Positions 43,293 through 54,544 of a stretch of DNA of 64,000 bases are shown piece after piece. This DNA comes from Undaria pinnatifida (Eukaryota > Sar > Phaeophyceae > Laminariales > Alariaceae). Below the pieces are notes generated by a model, which had not been told where the DNA came from, did not search any database, and saw only the letters and a program-made list of their open reading frames with translations. The position numbers were made by a program, and so were the translations under genes. The DNA lies in assembly GCA_012845835.1 (NCBI GenBank), contig JABAKD010000021.1, forward strand, positions 10,609,199 through 10,673,198. The letters run 5' to 3'. The stretch's first letter is position 1, and every line of letters begins with the position of its first letter.

Positions 43293-43714
43293 CACAACAG
43301 TAGTAGTAGCTACGACAGGGCAAGCGCTACGAGGCGGCCATGAAAAAAGCATTGTTGGGAAGAAAATTAGATGCCAATTTGGAAATGATGCCAGTTTGTA
43401 AATGTTGTCCCTTATTAATTCGTTCAAGCTCTACACATTCCAAGATCCAGAATAGCTCGGGCGTATACCGCCCAAAATACAAAAAAATCACACTTCTCGC
43501 TTGTCTCGCTCAACATCTATCCGCGTTCACGTCGAGGTGCGGAACGGATACGGCAGGGTGAGGGGCGTTGGAACCGCCCCCCGAAGACGGCGCTCGAACG
43601 AAGCTATTTGACCGAGATTTCCAGTTCCGAGTATTGCATACTGAGGCCGAGACGAAAAAAAACTCCTGACCGAATGCCCTCAAAAAAGAATGATCATATT
43701 CAGTACTTCGTATA

Positions 43715-43935
43715 ACAGTATAATAGCACGATAGTATTATAGTATGGTAGTATGGTAGTACGATAGTATGCTAGTATGATAGTACGATAGTATGATAGTA
43801 TGATATTAATAGTATGATAGTATTATAGTATGATAGTATGATAGTGTGATAGTACGATAGTATGATAGTACGATAGTACGAGAGTACGACAGTATGATAG
43901 TACAATAGTATGATAGTATGATAGTATGACAGTCC
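43715..43935. repeat. GATAGTAT microsatellite (8-9 bp unit)
   Basis: GATAGTATGATAGTACGATAG-type units run for about 220 bases. A small island of the same unit occurs at 45117-45172. Confidence 0.9.
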
Positions 43936-43989
43936 TTATTATATAATACGCTAAGGTAATCGTGACGTTTTTTGGATCTTTGAAAATAT

Positions 43990-45100
43990 CTTGGTTATAA
44001 CACCCCCCCAACAAAGCGGCGGCTCCCGAGCTCCACTCGGCCTCCGGCGGCCTCGCGGTGCCGCCACGTCCCATCCGCACAGCAGCACTACGACGTGCCG
44101 GCGAAAGAACGGGCGTCGGCGTCCCAACTCGGCGAGGGGGAAGCGTGGAAAACGCCCTCTCGGGGACGGCTCGCTTGCCCCCCCCCCGCTTTTTCTTCGT
44201 CGCTGCCCGCTTTTCTTTTTTTGTCGAACTCCAACTATATTAAACTTTCGAATTGCTTTTTGGCCACTTGAGCCATGGACAGAGCCATGGACACTTTCGA
44301 ATTGCTTTTTGGCCACTTGAGCCATGGACAGAGACCACACGAGACCACAATCGCGCCTGCGTCAACAGCAAGCACAACACCAGAACCGATCACAGCAGCG
44401 TCCAGCCGTCGCCGCTCGCCGTGCGCAGAATCGGCAACGCGAGCGCTTTTCGCTTGGCCTAACAAAGGCGAATCCCGCCCAGCCCGAGAGCATTGTAGGC
44501 AGCGAATCGGCTGCTGCTCGCCTGTCAGGTGTATTGCTCCACGTACTGCTGCATTGTTGTACTGCTGTACTGGGTAGGTTCGTGGGTGCATGGTGGGTGG
44601 TGGGTGGGTGTGTGGTGGACGGCGGCTCGCTCACTCCCCGAGATGGCCGAGTATCGTCAACAAATGAAATTCCCCACGTCTGTTTCCTGGTTCATACAAG
44701 GTCCTCGAGAACCAACCAACTAACTGCGCCCCGCGTACCAGGTGTACTGCTGTACGTACTGCTGCACTGCTGTTCTGCTGTATGTAGTAAAGGTTTGGTC
44801 GGTGGGTGGGTGGAGGGTGCACTACGTCGTCCGTGGTGGGTGGGTGGGCCGTTCCGTACGTGGGAGTCTTTTTGCGTCCTGTGGGAGATGAACCTTTTTT
44901 TTTGTTTCTAAAATACCGGCCTCCCACTGGTGCTTGGGAGTACCACCGTCACCACTGCTGACCTCCTCTGTCCTTTACTACCGCACGTACTGCTGCACTG
45001 CCGTACTGCTGCCCTGTTATTATTTTGTTATTTTAGTACTTACTTAATACAGAGGATACAGCACCTATTTGTTTTGTCCGCCATACCGGCCGGCAACAGG
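43990..45100. other. GC-rich stretch and TGCTGTACTG repeats; no certain gene
   Basis: A GC-rich stretch (about 44000-44210) has open frames on both strands. At 44250-44335 a 49-bp unit (TTTCGAATTGCTTTTTGGCC, then GAGCCATGGACAGAG) is present twice. GGTGGGTGGGTG and ACTGCTGTACTG repeats follow. No supported exon. Confidence 0.4.
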
Positions 45101-45834
45101 CATATTTCGGGAGTGCCACTAGTATGGTAATAGTATGATAGTACGATAGTATGATAGTATGTATAATATGATAGCTCAAATCCTGCAGTGAAAATGGAGG
45201 TATATTATAACATCATCATAGCATATCAGCATAACATCCTCCCTTCCGTAGTCTTGGCCTAAAAAAAAGTTTCTACCCCTGCGCTCCTTTTCATTTTCTC
45301 TCTCTCGTTATTTTTTATTTCGTTGCAAGTTGTCTGGTGGGCTTGCTTGCTTACGCTCCGCAATGAAGGACCAAATCCCCGCGTACTGTTTTTTTGCGAT
45401 TCGTATATCTGATTTTCGTGGTTTGTGACTACAGAGCTTGACTCTACCTCTAGGACGAGACATCGACATGGACACTGGGTGTGCCGGATCTCGATGGGGT
45501 GGAAAAAACAGTTTGATGCGAAGAATGCACACAAACATACCCAAAAACACGGCGAACGTTAATCTCGCGTCTCTTACCTCCCACCCCTCACCCATTTTAC
45601 TGGAAAAAAAACACACGCACACACACCACAAAGTACGCTCGTACAGCTGTGACATCGAGGATTTGGTCGAAATTCATCCTTGAAAGCTGTGTGTCATACC
45701 CCGATCGCGCGTGCTAACGGGGCCACCCGTGTTACGGGGTGACCCTGTAGGTATATAATTGATGTATGAAACGGTTCAATATCCGACTAAAAATAATGCG
45801 AACCTCAATCTTGTTCATCCGGCAAACATGGCCC

Positions 45835-45900
45835 AACAGTATTTCCAAGTAGTTCGTCCCCAGAAACGAGGATCCAGTTGTACAAGGGGTTAAGGCAGGT
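45835..45900 (-). repeat. GGGGACAAAATTACTTGG family, half element
   Basis: TTTCCAAGTAGTTCGTCCCC, GAAACGAGGATCCAGTTGT and AAGGGGTTAA match the left half of 19140-19312. Confidence 0.6.
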
Positions 45901-46665
45901 TAAGGGGGCCGTCAAATACTCGAAGAGAAACACGCCCAGCAAATAATGATGAGGGAGGTCCTCCCATTGGTCTTCCACCATAGAGAATCGTTGACCAAAT
46001 CACAACCCTTTGCAGGACTCTTTCATTGGTTAGGGACACTAGATTTAATGTCGTAAGGCAGAAGATGCTGATTCGTGACGTGCTCGTTTCTCGTGTCACC
46101 AACATTCGATGCTGCTACCGCAAAAGTCAGTCGAAATATGATATAATACCTCGTACGTGGAGATAATCATCTGGGCAAACGGCAAAAGAGGAAATCGGTG
46201 TTGAGACGGAGGCGGGCAGAAAAACTATACATTAACAGGAGACACGTGTCCCCCTCCCATTGGGGAGGTCTGTCCACTAGAAAACTAGCCTACATTTCTT
46301 GCGCACAACATAGTATCACTGCGGGTTTGGGCCCACGTTCTTCCTCTTAAATTATCCCGTCCACCTTTCCTCACACGCCGTTTTAGATGCCAGATGAGCC
46401 AATCGCATACTGCGCATACACCAGACGTAGTCTACAGTAGTAAGGGCGATACTCTCATTTTTACTTCCGAGTACCAGGTATAGGCCACTCGCACGAGTGG
46501 CTCTGTACCCCTAGTCCCAAAACGAGCTTTGGAATATAATATTTCGTTGGTGCAGCGCAACACACAACATCCATGGCGGCGGTACATCTCGCGAGTTTGA
46601 AAAGTGCAAGAGCTTGAGATTGCCTAGGATAAAGTAAACATATCGGGCGGGCCCTATAAGCGACA
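45901..46665. other. No gene recognised
   Basis: Balanced composition without clear repeats. A minus-strand frame at 45890-46105 (SRISIFCLTTLNLVSLTNER) is open but has no convincing splice sites. Later exons of the 47038-48978 membrane protein must lie to the left and may be here or further on. Confidence 0.35.
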
Positions 46666-46915
46666 GACACGTGCTACGATAGAAGCATCACTTTTCGTCT
46701 GAAATGGTTTCTAAATGGCGGTGCTCCTTGACCCAAAATTGTCGGAAACAGACAACATATTTTTGCATGGTTCTCGTCTTGTACCTAGGCCATGTTTTTT
46801 TTTCCCGGCAGCGTTTTTTCTTCTCCAAAACCAGTTTTTGGGGAGAGGTCTCAAGCTCCCAAATTGAGGGGTAGTATTAGAAAAAATGTGGTGCACCTCT
46901 ATTGTAGCACGCGTG
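46666..46915 (-). mobile_element. Short inverted-repeat element (GCTACGATAGAGG termini), copy 3
   Basis: The ends GACACGTGCTACGATAGAAG and CCTCTATTGTAGCACGCGT frame an interior in reverse order compared with copies 1 and 2 (GAGAGGTCTCAAGCTCCC, AAATTGAGGGGTAGTATT), showing that it is inserted in the opposite orientation. Confidence 0.75.
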
Positions 46916-47037
46916 GACACCCCTACCGTAGCCTAAGTCACTATGATATAGTGTGTTGTAGCGTTATTAACGCTTGCCTCTGAACAGTACTGTAGTAGGT
47001 GAACTTGTTGGGGGTTATCGCCAAGTTGCCCACTCAC

Positions 47038-48978
47038 TGATACACACGTAGACGAACGCCATGGTAGCCGCGAAGACCGGGAAGAAAAACCTTAGCCTCA
47101 TAATCTTGCAGCGGTAATGAATCGGGGCCGTGTTGCCAACAACGCAGTCGACGCTCGCTCCTCGACAGTTCCAGAAGCGAGCAACTGAGAGGCGCGGAAT
47201 GTGGAGTACGAATGAGCTATATACGTGGCGGCGTTAGGCGAGTATATGGCATATGACGCATCAAGCAGGGGCGCCATCAGAGTTGACAAAAATTAAAACG
47301 TGTATACAAACCGATTGAACGTTTGCAATCGTCGAATTTCGCACCAAAGCAACGCCGAAGCAATGCCACGACAGAACTATGGCGACGGCTCATCGAGCTC
47401 CTAATATGCGGAATTTGATAACGATTAGGTCCCCGCTCTACCTACAACCATGATTCGGGCCGTCGACGAATGGCCAACGAGTTGGTGGCTTTGGGAGGGT
47501 ATGCCGGGGCCCATTGCGCTGGGGCTCTACAGAGTTAGCGCCGTACGAAAAGCATATTTCCTCGTACCTGGTACGAGTATGAAACATGTTCGTCCCATCA
47601 AGTACCTGAACACCTCCTCTCCTCTTGATTATAAATTAGTTGTATAACACTATCCACTAGAGCACTCAATGACTGAAGTTTTTTAGCTCAACGAGCAAAA
47701 CTTCTAACTCAGACCATAGTCTATAGACTAGACTATGCCGTGAGGTTCGAAATGATTCGTCAGGGCACTCCCCTCCTCTCCTCTAAAACACCCCCAATGA
47801 CAGCACGCAGCTTGGCTACTTTCTTTTTCGTATTCAGTACTCGCCCATACAGCACGATCGAACGTCCACACGCGTTGCGAATACGATGCACGTAGTAACG
47901 CAGCTTGCAAAGATGAGTATTGACCTGAAATTCGTCGAACTCACGGCTGACGTCCTTGAAATATTTATTATAAAATACCTGGTACCAGGTCAACATTAAT
48001 AACATTGAAAAAAAAAACGCAGCTGAGGCTGTGAGCCGTCGGGGATAAAGCAAGAGCAATACAGCAGTATTAATAGTAGGTAGGGTTGCGTGCGCGGTGC
48101 AGTGGCAAACGGGGTGAATAATAGCATGTACCACACAATATTAATAGTAACATGGCAGCACACGTGCATGTGTACGAACACGAAGCGCGGTTGTAAGACT
48201 CTCGTCTCGAGAGCCTCTCTGGCATCATTTCAATCAAGTACGACGTTAGCTGGTCTTTGTCCTCCATCCACTTTGCCCCCCGCAGGGCAAGTATCATTTT
48301 TTCGGCGGATGGGGAAAAATAAAGCTTACGTACAGCGTACCGGTAATTAACGCAGGGCATTTATCATGTAATTTAGACGTCTAGCCTTGACCCCTTTACA
48401 ACTGGAATACCGTTTTTGGGGACAAAATTACTTGGATTTAGAATAGAGAGGGGTTCGGGGGCTCCAAAGGGGTTAATAACAAAAAAAATGCAAAATAAAA
48501 ATATTGCATTGGCACATTCATCTGTTCATCCTTGTCATACAACCGAGCAACGCAACCATCCAGATTGAGGACAGAGCTGCCCTAGTGACCTCTTACCTAG
48601 CGCTGTCACGACCACAGCCGACAGTATCCCGGCGCTGAACCAGTCAACAACACCCCCCTGTCCCGGCCTGCGGCGCACAAGTTCTCCAACCCGACCAACT
48701 CCCAGCACGTGCCTTTCAATGGAGTGACCAAGAACGACGACAAGAAAAGGCACGGAGAGCAAATGCGCCAGGGTAGCAACGGAGATGGCTCGCCGCCGGA
48801 GTAGATGGACGGCCACACAGAAGACTGCGATGAGTGCGGCATCGATCACAACAGTGATGTCTTCGAGGAGTACTTGACGAGATGCACCATGGTGGTAGCC
48901 TTGACTGCCTTGCAGCAGCATCGCGTGCTCCTCCTCTTGGTCCCCCTGTCCGCCCCAGTCCCTTCTACTTTTCATCAT
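47038..48978 (-). CDS. Multi-pass membrane protein, first two exons
   Basis: Exon 1 is 48978-48597 (ATG doublet at 48978/48975) and exon 2 is 47184-47038. The junction CTA G|TT is in phase and the donor of exon 2 is ATC A|GTGAGT. After a charged start (DWGGQGDQEEEHAMLLQGSQ) come hydrophobic segments ITVVIDAALIAVFCVAVHLL, SVATLAHLLSVPFLVVVLGH, VVDWFSAGILSAVVVTALVA and, after a cysteine-bearing loop (FWNCRGASVDCVVGNTAPIH, YRC), MRLRFFFPVFAATMAFVYVC. That gives four membrane helices, with a Cys-rich loop between helices 3 and 4. The later exons, which would tell the function (channel, sensor or receptor), were not located to the left. The gene starts about 490 bp from a divergent gene at 49469. 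Confidence 0.6.
47840..47975 (+). repeat. Dispersed repeat (CACGCAGCTTGCA family), copy
   Basis: CAGCACGATCGAACGTCCAC, AACGCAGCTTGCAAAGATGAG, TTCGTCGAACTCACGGCTGA and CGTCCTTGAAATATTTA. It lies in the intron of the membrane-protein gene. Confidence 0.65.
48389..48478 (+). repeat. GGGGACAAAATTACTTGG family, half element
   Basis: CCCTTTACAACTGGAATACC, GGGGACAAAATTACTTGGAT, GAGGGGTTCGGGGGCTCC and AAAGGGGTTAATAAC match one half of the palindrome at 19140-19312 very closely. Confidence 0.7.
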
Positions 48979-49468
48979 GAACTGTGATAAAAGTTAGCAT
49001 AATAATTTCGGCAGCGCTTTTATCAGCTCATCCCGCTGCTGTTATATGGCCGCATGTCAAAACACTAGGCCGTGCCACGTGGGAGTACGGCCACGAGACT
49101 GAGTGACGCAGAAGAGGTGGTCATTGTCACGTGAAAGCGCAGCACGAGGCAGGTCGGTCGTAGCGCGCCGTAGCACCGCAGCATGCAGTGCGTGGGCATG
49201 CTGTGGCACGGCGTACCGCGTACCGCCATACGACCGAAAACAAATTAAATCGAAAAAATTGCGTCGAAACTGCTACCGTTTCAAGTTTTGAATCTACGAA
49301 TATGTTGTCGATTTTTTTAATAGAATCTACGGACCAAAGCACTTTCAGATTTTCGGTGTCGAATGCATTGTCACACCGGGCTACTCCTCGTATCCTCCCC
49401 TGCTTGCTGCGCTCTACCTCATACCAGGTAGCGTACAGCAGCCCTTCTCGTAGATCCGGGCGTCAGTG
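48979..49468. promoter_or_regulatory. Candidate bidirectional promoter region
   Basis: It lies between the starts of two divergently oriented first exons (48978 minus, 49469 plus). It contains GCCACGTGGG (a G-box-like CACGTG) near 49075 and TCACGTGAAA near 49128. No TATA box stands out near either start. That the space drives both genes is inferred from geometry only. Confidence 0.35.
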
Positions 49469-49614
49469 ATGCCGGAGAAGAAGGTGCCACGAGCCCCGCG
49501 CCCGATCAGAGAGAGTACGTTCCTCGACGATCCGAGCCTGTACCCCGAGTTCAAAGCGTTGACAAGGAAGCTTCCCAAGCTCCACGCTTTCCGATGCGGA
49601 TTTCATCGATGCAG
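49469..49614 (+). CDS. First exon of a small basic protein, unknown family
   Basis: ATG at 49469 opens MPEKKVPRAPRPIRESTFLD, DPSLYPEFKALTRKLPKLHA and FRCGFHRC, ending at a TGCAG|GTGCGC donor in phase 2. The segment is rich in Lys, Arg and Pro, has no repeats, and ends in a Cys/His pair that could begin a metal site. A possible next exon is 50839-50907 (WYKPCCTNRYGPPTTTHTRR in the matching phase), but this is uncertain. It is divergent to the membrane-protein gene on its left. Confidence 0.5.
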
Positions 49615-50029
49615 GTGCGCAACAACTCAGGCAAACCAAATAAAAAGCTCATACACCCCTTGTTGGTACGTTGTAGAGAATAAAGAAAATGTCATTTGGC
49701 CATTCCTGGTTGTTGTTGGCTGAATAACGGGCACACAACAGGTAAGACACGTACGATAAGCCTATTGAGCTTTTTTTCCTGAAAAGCTCTGTGGGGGGAG
49801 AAAATTCTTGCTGAAAAGTGACTTGGATAAAAAATGGACATATGACAGAATCGGTATTTAGCTGACTGCTGCGGTGCAGCGGTGTGTGTGTGTTTTTTTT
49901 TGTGTATGACAGCAGCAGCAGTGGCGACGCGATGGGTGCTGAATGGACGAACGCACCCTCTGCGCGATACCTGTTTTGAATCCAAGACAACTACCGGTAC
50001 CTGGTACCTGGTGCAGGGTATTTCTTTTC

Positions 50030-50400
50030 TTTGTTTCTTTTTCTCCAATTGACTTGCGCTTGTCGTGCGTATGCGTAGTGATAAATACGACGTGTAATAT
50101 ATACCAGGTACGTGGCAATCTTCCTTGGGTGGCAATCGGATACTTGGTTTCTTCAGGCGTGAGTAGTGAGACGTATGCACCGGCCTGGACCTGGCACATC
50201 GTAGACTGACTCCCGATTTCACTTTTATATGTTTCTGGTGGAGGCATGAATTGCGTCAGCTGTGATATATGCGTGTACCACCTTGGGGTGTGTGTGTGTT
50301 TTCCCTGGGGTATTCCTCAGCTCCAGAGTGACTGAAGCCTGTCCTGTGACCACGGACTTGATTATGAGAGTAAATGTGAGAACAACAACAATGATGGCGG
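50030..50400 (-). repeat. About 340-bp dispersed element with A-rich end, copy 1
   Basis: On the minus strand it starts beside a GTT microsatellite (TTGTTGTTCTCACATTTAC) and runs through CCGTGGTCACAGGACAGG, ACGCAATTCATGCCTCCACC, TGAAATCGGGAGTCAGTC, TACGATGTGCCAGGTCC and ACTACGCATACGCACGAC. It ends in GGAGAAAAAGAAACAAAG. Copies at 53775-54175 (plus) and 60885-61245 (minus) share both boundaries. The A-rich end suggests a retroposon. No pol III boxes were recognised. Confidence 0.7.
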
Positions 50401-50469
50401 CGGTACGTACCAGTACGCAGCATACCACGACGATCGACTACGCGATCGAAATATTCCGCAGCTCGCCAG

Positions 50470-51585
50470 GCGTATTATAATCGAGGCACGAGCAAATGAG
50501 GGGTTTATATGTACGCAAGAAGTTTGGGTCTACTGCCCGTTGAGATCAACGCGAGTGGTTACTTGTACTTGTACTGGCAAGGAGCGCCTTGGGTCAGTCT
50601 ACCCGGTCGCTGACAAGCAAGCGAAACACGCAAAGCGCAGAGAAGCATCGTCAGTGAGACAAGTTCAAGGTGCGATAGCGACTGGTTGATGGAGTTTTGA
50701 AGTTTGATTGGAGCTCTAAAGAGCCAGAAACAAGGAAATATAATTAGGAATAAGGGCCACCAACAGCCCGCCTTGGAAATTTCTCGAGAAATTTAAAAGC
50801 GGCGGAATCGTCAGGACGAAAATACGGCCCGGGGAACAGGTGGTACAAACCGTGCTGCACAAATCGATACGGGCCGCCGACTACTACACATACACGGCGG
50901 GTTCAGGTGCTAGCTGTGTCGATGCGCGCCTTTTGTTCCCCCTTTCGCGGTGCGATCTCTGTATGTCGCACCCAATTTCTGTAACCCCAAGACGGCTACT
51001 TCTGCAATACGTACACATCCTGCCGCCCCCTTCCCCGGTCCATCCGTCTCCGTGTTCAGGCACCAACTTTTTGTGAAGGTCGTTTTTTTTGTGCGCATAA
51101 GACAGTCGTGATCTGCGCGCATCGTTAACGCTGTGCTGCACGTAGAACGGCCCGAGGTAGGATGAATGTTGTACGGTTGCCATGTTTTACCTCCTGTGCG
51201 AGATACAAGTAAGTCTACTTGATTTGTCACCGTGATGCTGCTGTGCGGCGGTTCTACATACATGTAGACTAGTGGCCTGGGGATCGTGAAATTTGATTTT
51301 TTCCCGTGCTTCTTTTTTTTTTGAAGGGCATAGCGAAAAGCTTTTGCGGGCACCTTTGCTACGCGGGTGGAGGCGTCTAGTCTACAACCACACACCAGCG
51401 GCCCCACGGAGACACCTAGCACATTCGTCCTAAGCGTACTGCTGTTGTCTTTCCTGCGGTTGTGTGTGCACTCGAGACATACAACTGAGAGAGGAGCGGC
51501 ATGTTTGTATGTGTTTCAGCGAAAAAAAAAACAGAACGAAGAGGCTCCCCTCTCCCTCTCTCTGTCACCCTTCTGCGCGAGCACC
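50470..51585. other. No certain gene
   Basis: A stretch at about 50572-50675 reads KERLGSVYPVADKQAKHAKR followed by REASS and a GTGAGA donor, so an exon is possible. The rest has short frames only. Confidence 0.3.
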
Positions 51586-51875
51586 AGGTCATCATGGAGT
51601 GTGTTCCACTTCTTGCTGACCCTCGTCCTCTTCGGCTTCGGCTCAGTCGGCTGAGCCGCGGCTACTACCTGCTTGCCGAGTACCACGGTGACTGCTTCCA
51701 CCTCCTCGTCATCATCGGACTGCTCCTCTCCTCCCCTCCTCTCAACCTCCTCCGCGTGCCGCTCGCCAAACTCCCTAAACCCCACACAACCCGTGGACCG
51801 GGTCGCCTGCTGATCCCCGGCCCCAGCCTCTCTAGCCTTTTGGCTAGGATTGCGTGCTCTACCACTGGCGCGCAT
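51586..51875 (-). CDS. Unrecognised acidic/basic protein fragment
   Basis: From ATG at 51875 the frame reads MRASGRARNPSQKAREAGAG, then FREFGERHAEEVERRGGEEQ, an acidic stretch SDDDEEVEAVTVV and a basic stretch PKPKRTRVSKKWNTLHDDLV, before LAQK and a possible GTGACA donor. Alternating acidic and basic segments suggest a nuclear protein or the start of a transposase. It begins about 215 bp from the Harbinger-like element at 52092, so a link to mobile DNA is possible. The opposite strand is also open. Confidence 0.3.
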
Positions 51876-52091
51876 GATGTTTTTTGCAGCAGCCCGTGTC
51901 TGGGCGCGTTAAATCTGGAGAGCCAAAAGAACTCCAAGATTTAGCGCGCCCTCACGCGGCTTACTTCTAATAATTACGCTGTTGACTCTTTAGGACTACG
52001 GGACTGTCAATTATTTGCAGATTCAAGCCGGCTAATCCCTAATTATTGTTCCTTATTTGTAGGTTTTGACGACTCCGTAATTCTCTATTAA

Positions 52092-52903
52092 GGGCCCAGA
52101 TTAACGAGGAACTTGCAAAATCGAATTTCGATTTTTTTTTATAGAACTGAATTTAATTTGCATCTGATTGGTCAAGAAATGAATCACCAAGCAGGCATTC
52201 TCAGAATTATTACGAAAAATCAAATTCAACAAAGAAGTAAAAAAAGACTTTCTCGGTCGAATTTAGTCGAAAATCAAAATTGAATTTAGGGAGTTTGTCC
52301 ACCTAGACATGGCTTGTTCTGTGTAACCGAAGCCGGCCACGCGAATTGGTGCCATGTCGTCGGCTGATTGAGAGGCGAGAAGCCAACATTGCGAGAGGTA
52401 GGACCACCGGAGCAGCCGCAGCGCGGCCTCCGAAGGTCCTTAGCACAGCGTAGACCGCCTGCGACGCTTCGAAAACAACCGAGACCGCCGCAAACCCAGT
52501 TTTTCGTCGCCCTGCACCTCGAAAGTTACACGACCAACTACCACATGATGACTTCGCTCAGAAGTTCGACGGCTATATCCCCGTTGCTGCTGCCCGTGTC
52601 GGGCGGCGGGGTGGCGCCAGCCCATCCAAGAGACACCTAGAGCCATAGCCTCCAAGCCGCTGCCGGCCAAAAGAATCTGCGGCTAGCCGCGGCGCTCCGG
52701 GGAGGACGCGAGCCATCGCTCGCCTCGGTCGTTGCCCACGGGTGTTCGTAGACCCTTTTGCGTTTTTTTTTTTTTTCTATTTCCTGGAACGCACTGCGCC
52801 GTTCCTTGATAAGAACCAAAGTTGAATTTTTCGTGTATTTTCCATGAAATTAAAAAAAAAAAATTGAAATTCGATTTGGCAAGTTCCTCGTTAATTCGGG
52901 CCC
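52092..52903 (-). mobile_element. PIF/Harbinger-like non-autonomous element, copy 2
   Basis: GGGCCCAGATTAACGAGGAA begins it and the mirror TTCCTCGTTAATTCGGGCCC ends it, with a perfect TAA duplication (52089-52091 and 52904-52906). The interior is nearly identical to copy 1 in reverse, including both internal frames. No transposase is present. Confidence 0.85.
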
Positions 52904-53689
52904 TAACGAGGAACTTGCACAATCGAATTTCGAATTTGTTTTTTAGAATGAATTTAATTTGCATCTGATTGGTCTAAAAGTGAATCACCAAGCAGGCATT
53001 CTCAGAATTACTACGTAAAGTCAAATTCAACAAAGAAGTAAAAATGGACTTTCTCGGTCGAATTTAGTTGAAAATCGAAATTCAATTTGGGGAGTTTGTC
53101 CACCAAGACATGGCATGTTCTCTGTAACCGAAGCCGGCCACGCGAATTGGTGCCATGTCGTCGGCTGATTGAGAGGCGAGAAGCCACGATTGCGAGAGGC
53201 ACGGCCACCGGAGCAGCTGCAGCGCGGCCTCCGAAGGTCCTTAGCGTAGACCGCCTGCAACGCTTCGAAAACAATCGAGCTCGCCGCAAACCCAGTTTTT
53301 CGCCGCCCTGCGCCTCGAAAGTTACACGACCAACTACCACATGACGACTTCGCTCAGAAGTTTGACCGCTATATCCCCGTCGCTGCTGCCCGTGTCGGGC
53401 GGCGGGGTGGCGCCAGCCCATTCAAGAGACGCCTATTAATATAGCTATAGCCTCCAAGTCGCTGCCGGCCGAAACAATCTGCGGCTAGCCGCGCCGCTCC
53501 GGGGAGGACTCCAGCCATCGCTCGCCCCGGTCGTTGCCCACCGGTGTTCGTTGACTCTTTTGCGTTTTTTTAATTCTAGCACGCACTACGCCGTTCCTTG
53601 ATAAGAAGCAAAGATAAATTTCTCGTGTATTTTTCATTAAATCAATGATCAAAATTACGATTTTCCGTGCTCGTCGTTAATCTGGGCCC
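52904..53689 (-). mobile_element. PIF/Harbinger-like element, copy 3, abutting copy 2
   Basis: It begins directly at TAACGAGGAACTTGCACAA, lacking the outermost GGGCCCAGAT of its left end, and finishes with TCGTTAATCTGGGCCC followed by TTA. It is clearly more diverged than copies 1 and 2, so it is older. The junction suggests copy 2 inserted at the TAA inside the terminal repeat of copy 3, or that the two ends recombined. Confidence 0.75.
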
Positions 53690-53774
53690 TTAGGTCGATC
53701 TCATAGATGAATGAAGTGTGTTATCTTTCATCATGTCAAAACCCCTCAAATCGATCTCACATATTAAATGAAGT

Positions 53775-54175
53775 GTGTTGTTGTTGGTGTTGGTGTTGGT
53801 GTTGGTGTTGGTGTTGTTGGTGTTGGTGTTCTCACATTAACTCGCATAATCAAGTCCGTGGTCACAGGACAGGTTCCAGTCACTCTGGGGCTGAGGAATA
53901 TCCCAGGGAAAAACACAAACAACCCAAGGTGGTACACGCATATAGCACAGCTGACGCAATTCATGCCTCCACCAGAAACGTATAAAAAGTGAAATCGGGA
54001 GTCAGTCTACGATGTGCCAGGTCCATACCGGTGCGTACGTCTCATTACTCGCGCCTGGAAAAACCGACTATACCGCTTGCCATCCAAGAACGACTACCAC
54101 GTAAATATTACACGTGGTATCTACCACTACGCATACGCACGACAGACGCAAGTCATCTGAAAAAAGAAACAAAGA
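53775..54175 (+). repeat. About 340-bp dispersed element with A-rich end, copy 2
   Basis: Plus orientation. A TTGGTG/GTT microsatellite (53776-53832) precedes CTCACATTAACTCGCATAATC. The body matches 50030-50400, and the element ends at GTCATCTGAAAAAAGAAAC. An AAAGAAAAG tract runs on to about 54320. Confidence 0.7.
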
Positions 54176-54544
54176 AAAGAAAGAAAGAGAAAGGAAAGGA
54201 ATTAAAAGAAAAGAAAGCGAAAAAACAAAACGAAAAAGGAAAGGAAATAAAAAAAAGACAAGAAAAGAAAGAAAAGACAAGGCAAGAAGAGACAGTAAGG
54301 AAAAAAAAAGAGAAAATAAAATGTCATACCAGCCCCTAGGAACTGACGAAACACGGCGTTGGGCTCATAGAGGGTATCAAGTGCATCATCAATGGCAAAC
54401 CCCTTAGGTCGATCTCACAGATGAAATGACGTGTTATTTTTCATCATGTAGTGTTCACCTCACGTACATATCATACGTACAAAATATCATACCCAGGTAC
54501 TCGGGCTGCCGACTGAGTAGATCGGGTACTTCGAGGACGTATAC

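Noticed and set aside
51825-51870. U2 snRNA-like start (CTCTAGCCTTTTGGCTAGGAT) or a tRNA on the opposite strand (AGTGGTAGAGCAC)
   Set aside because: The U2 resemblance is limited to a short hairpin; the branch-site pairing region and Sm site are missing. On the other strand only a D-arm-like piece exists, with no T arm or acceptor stem.
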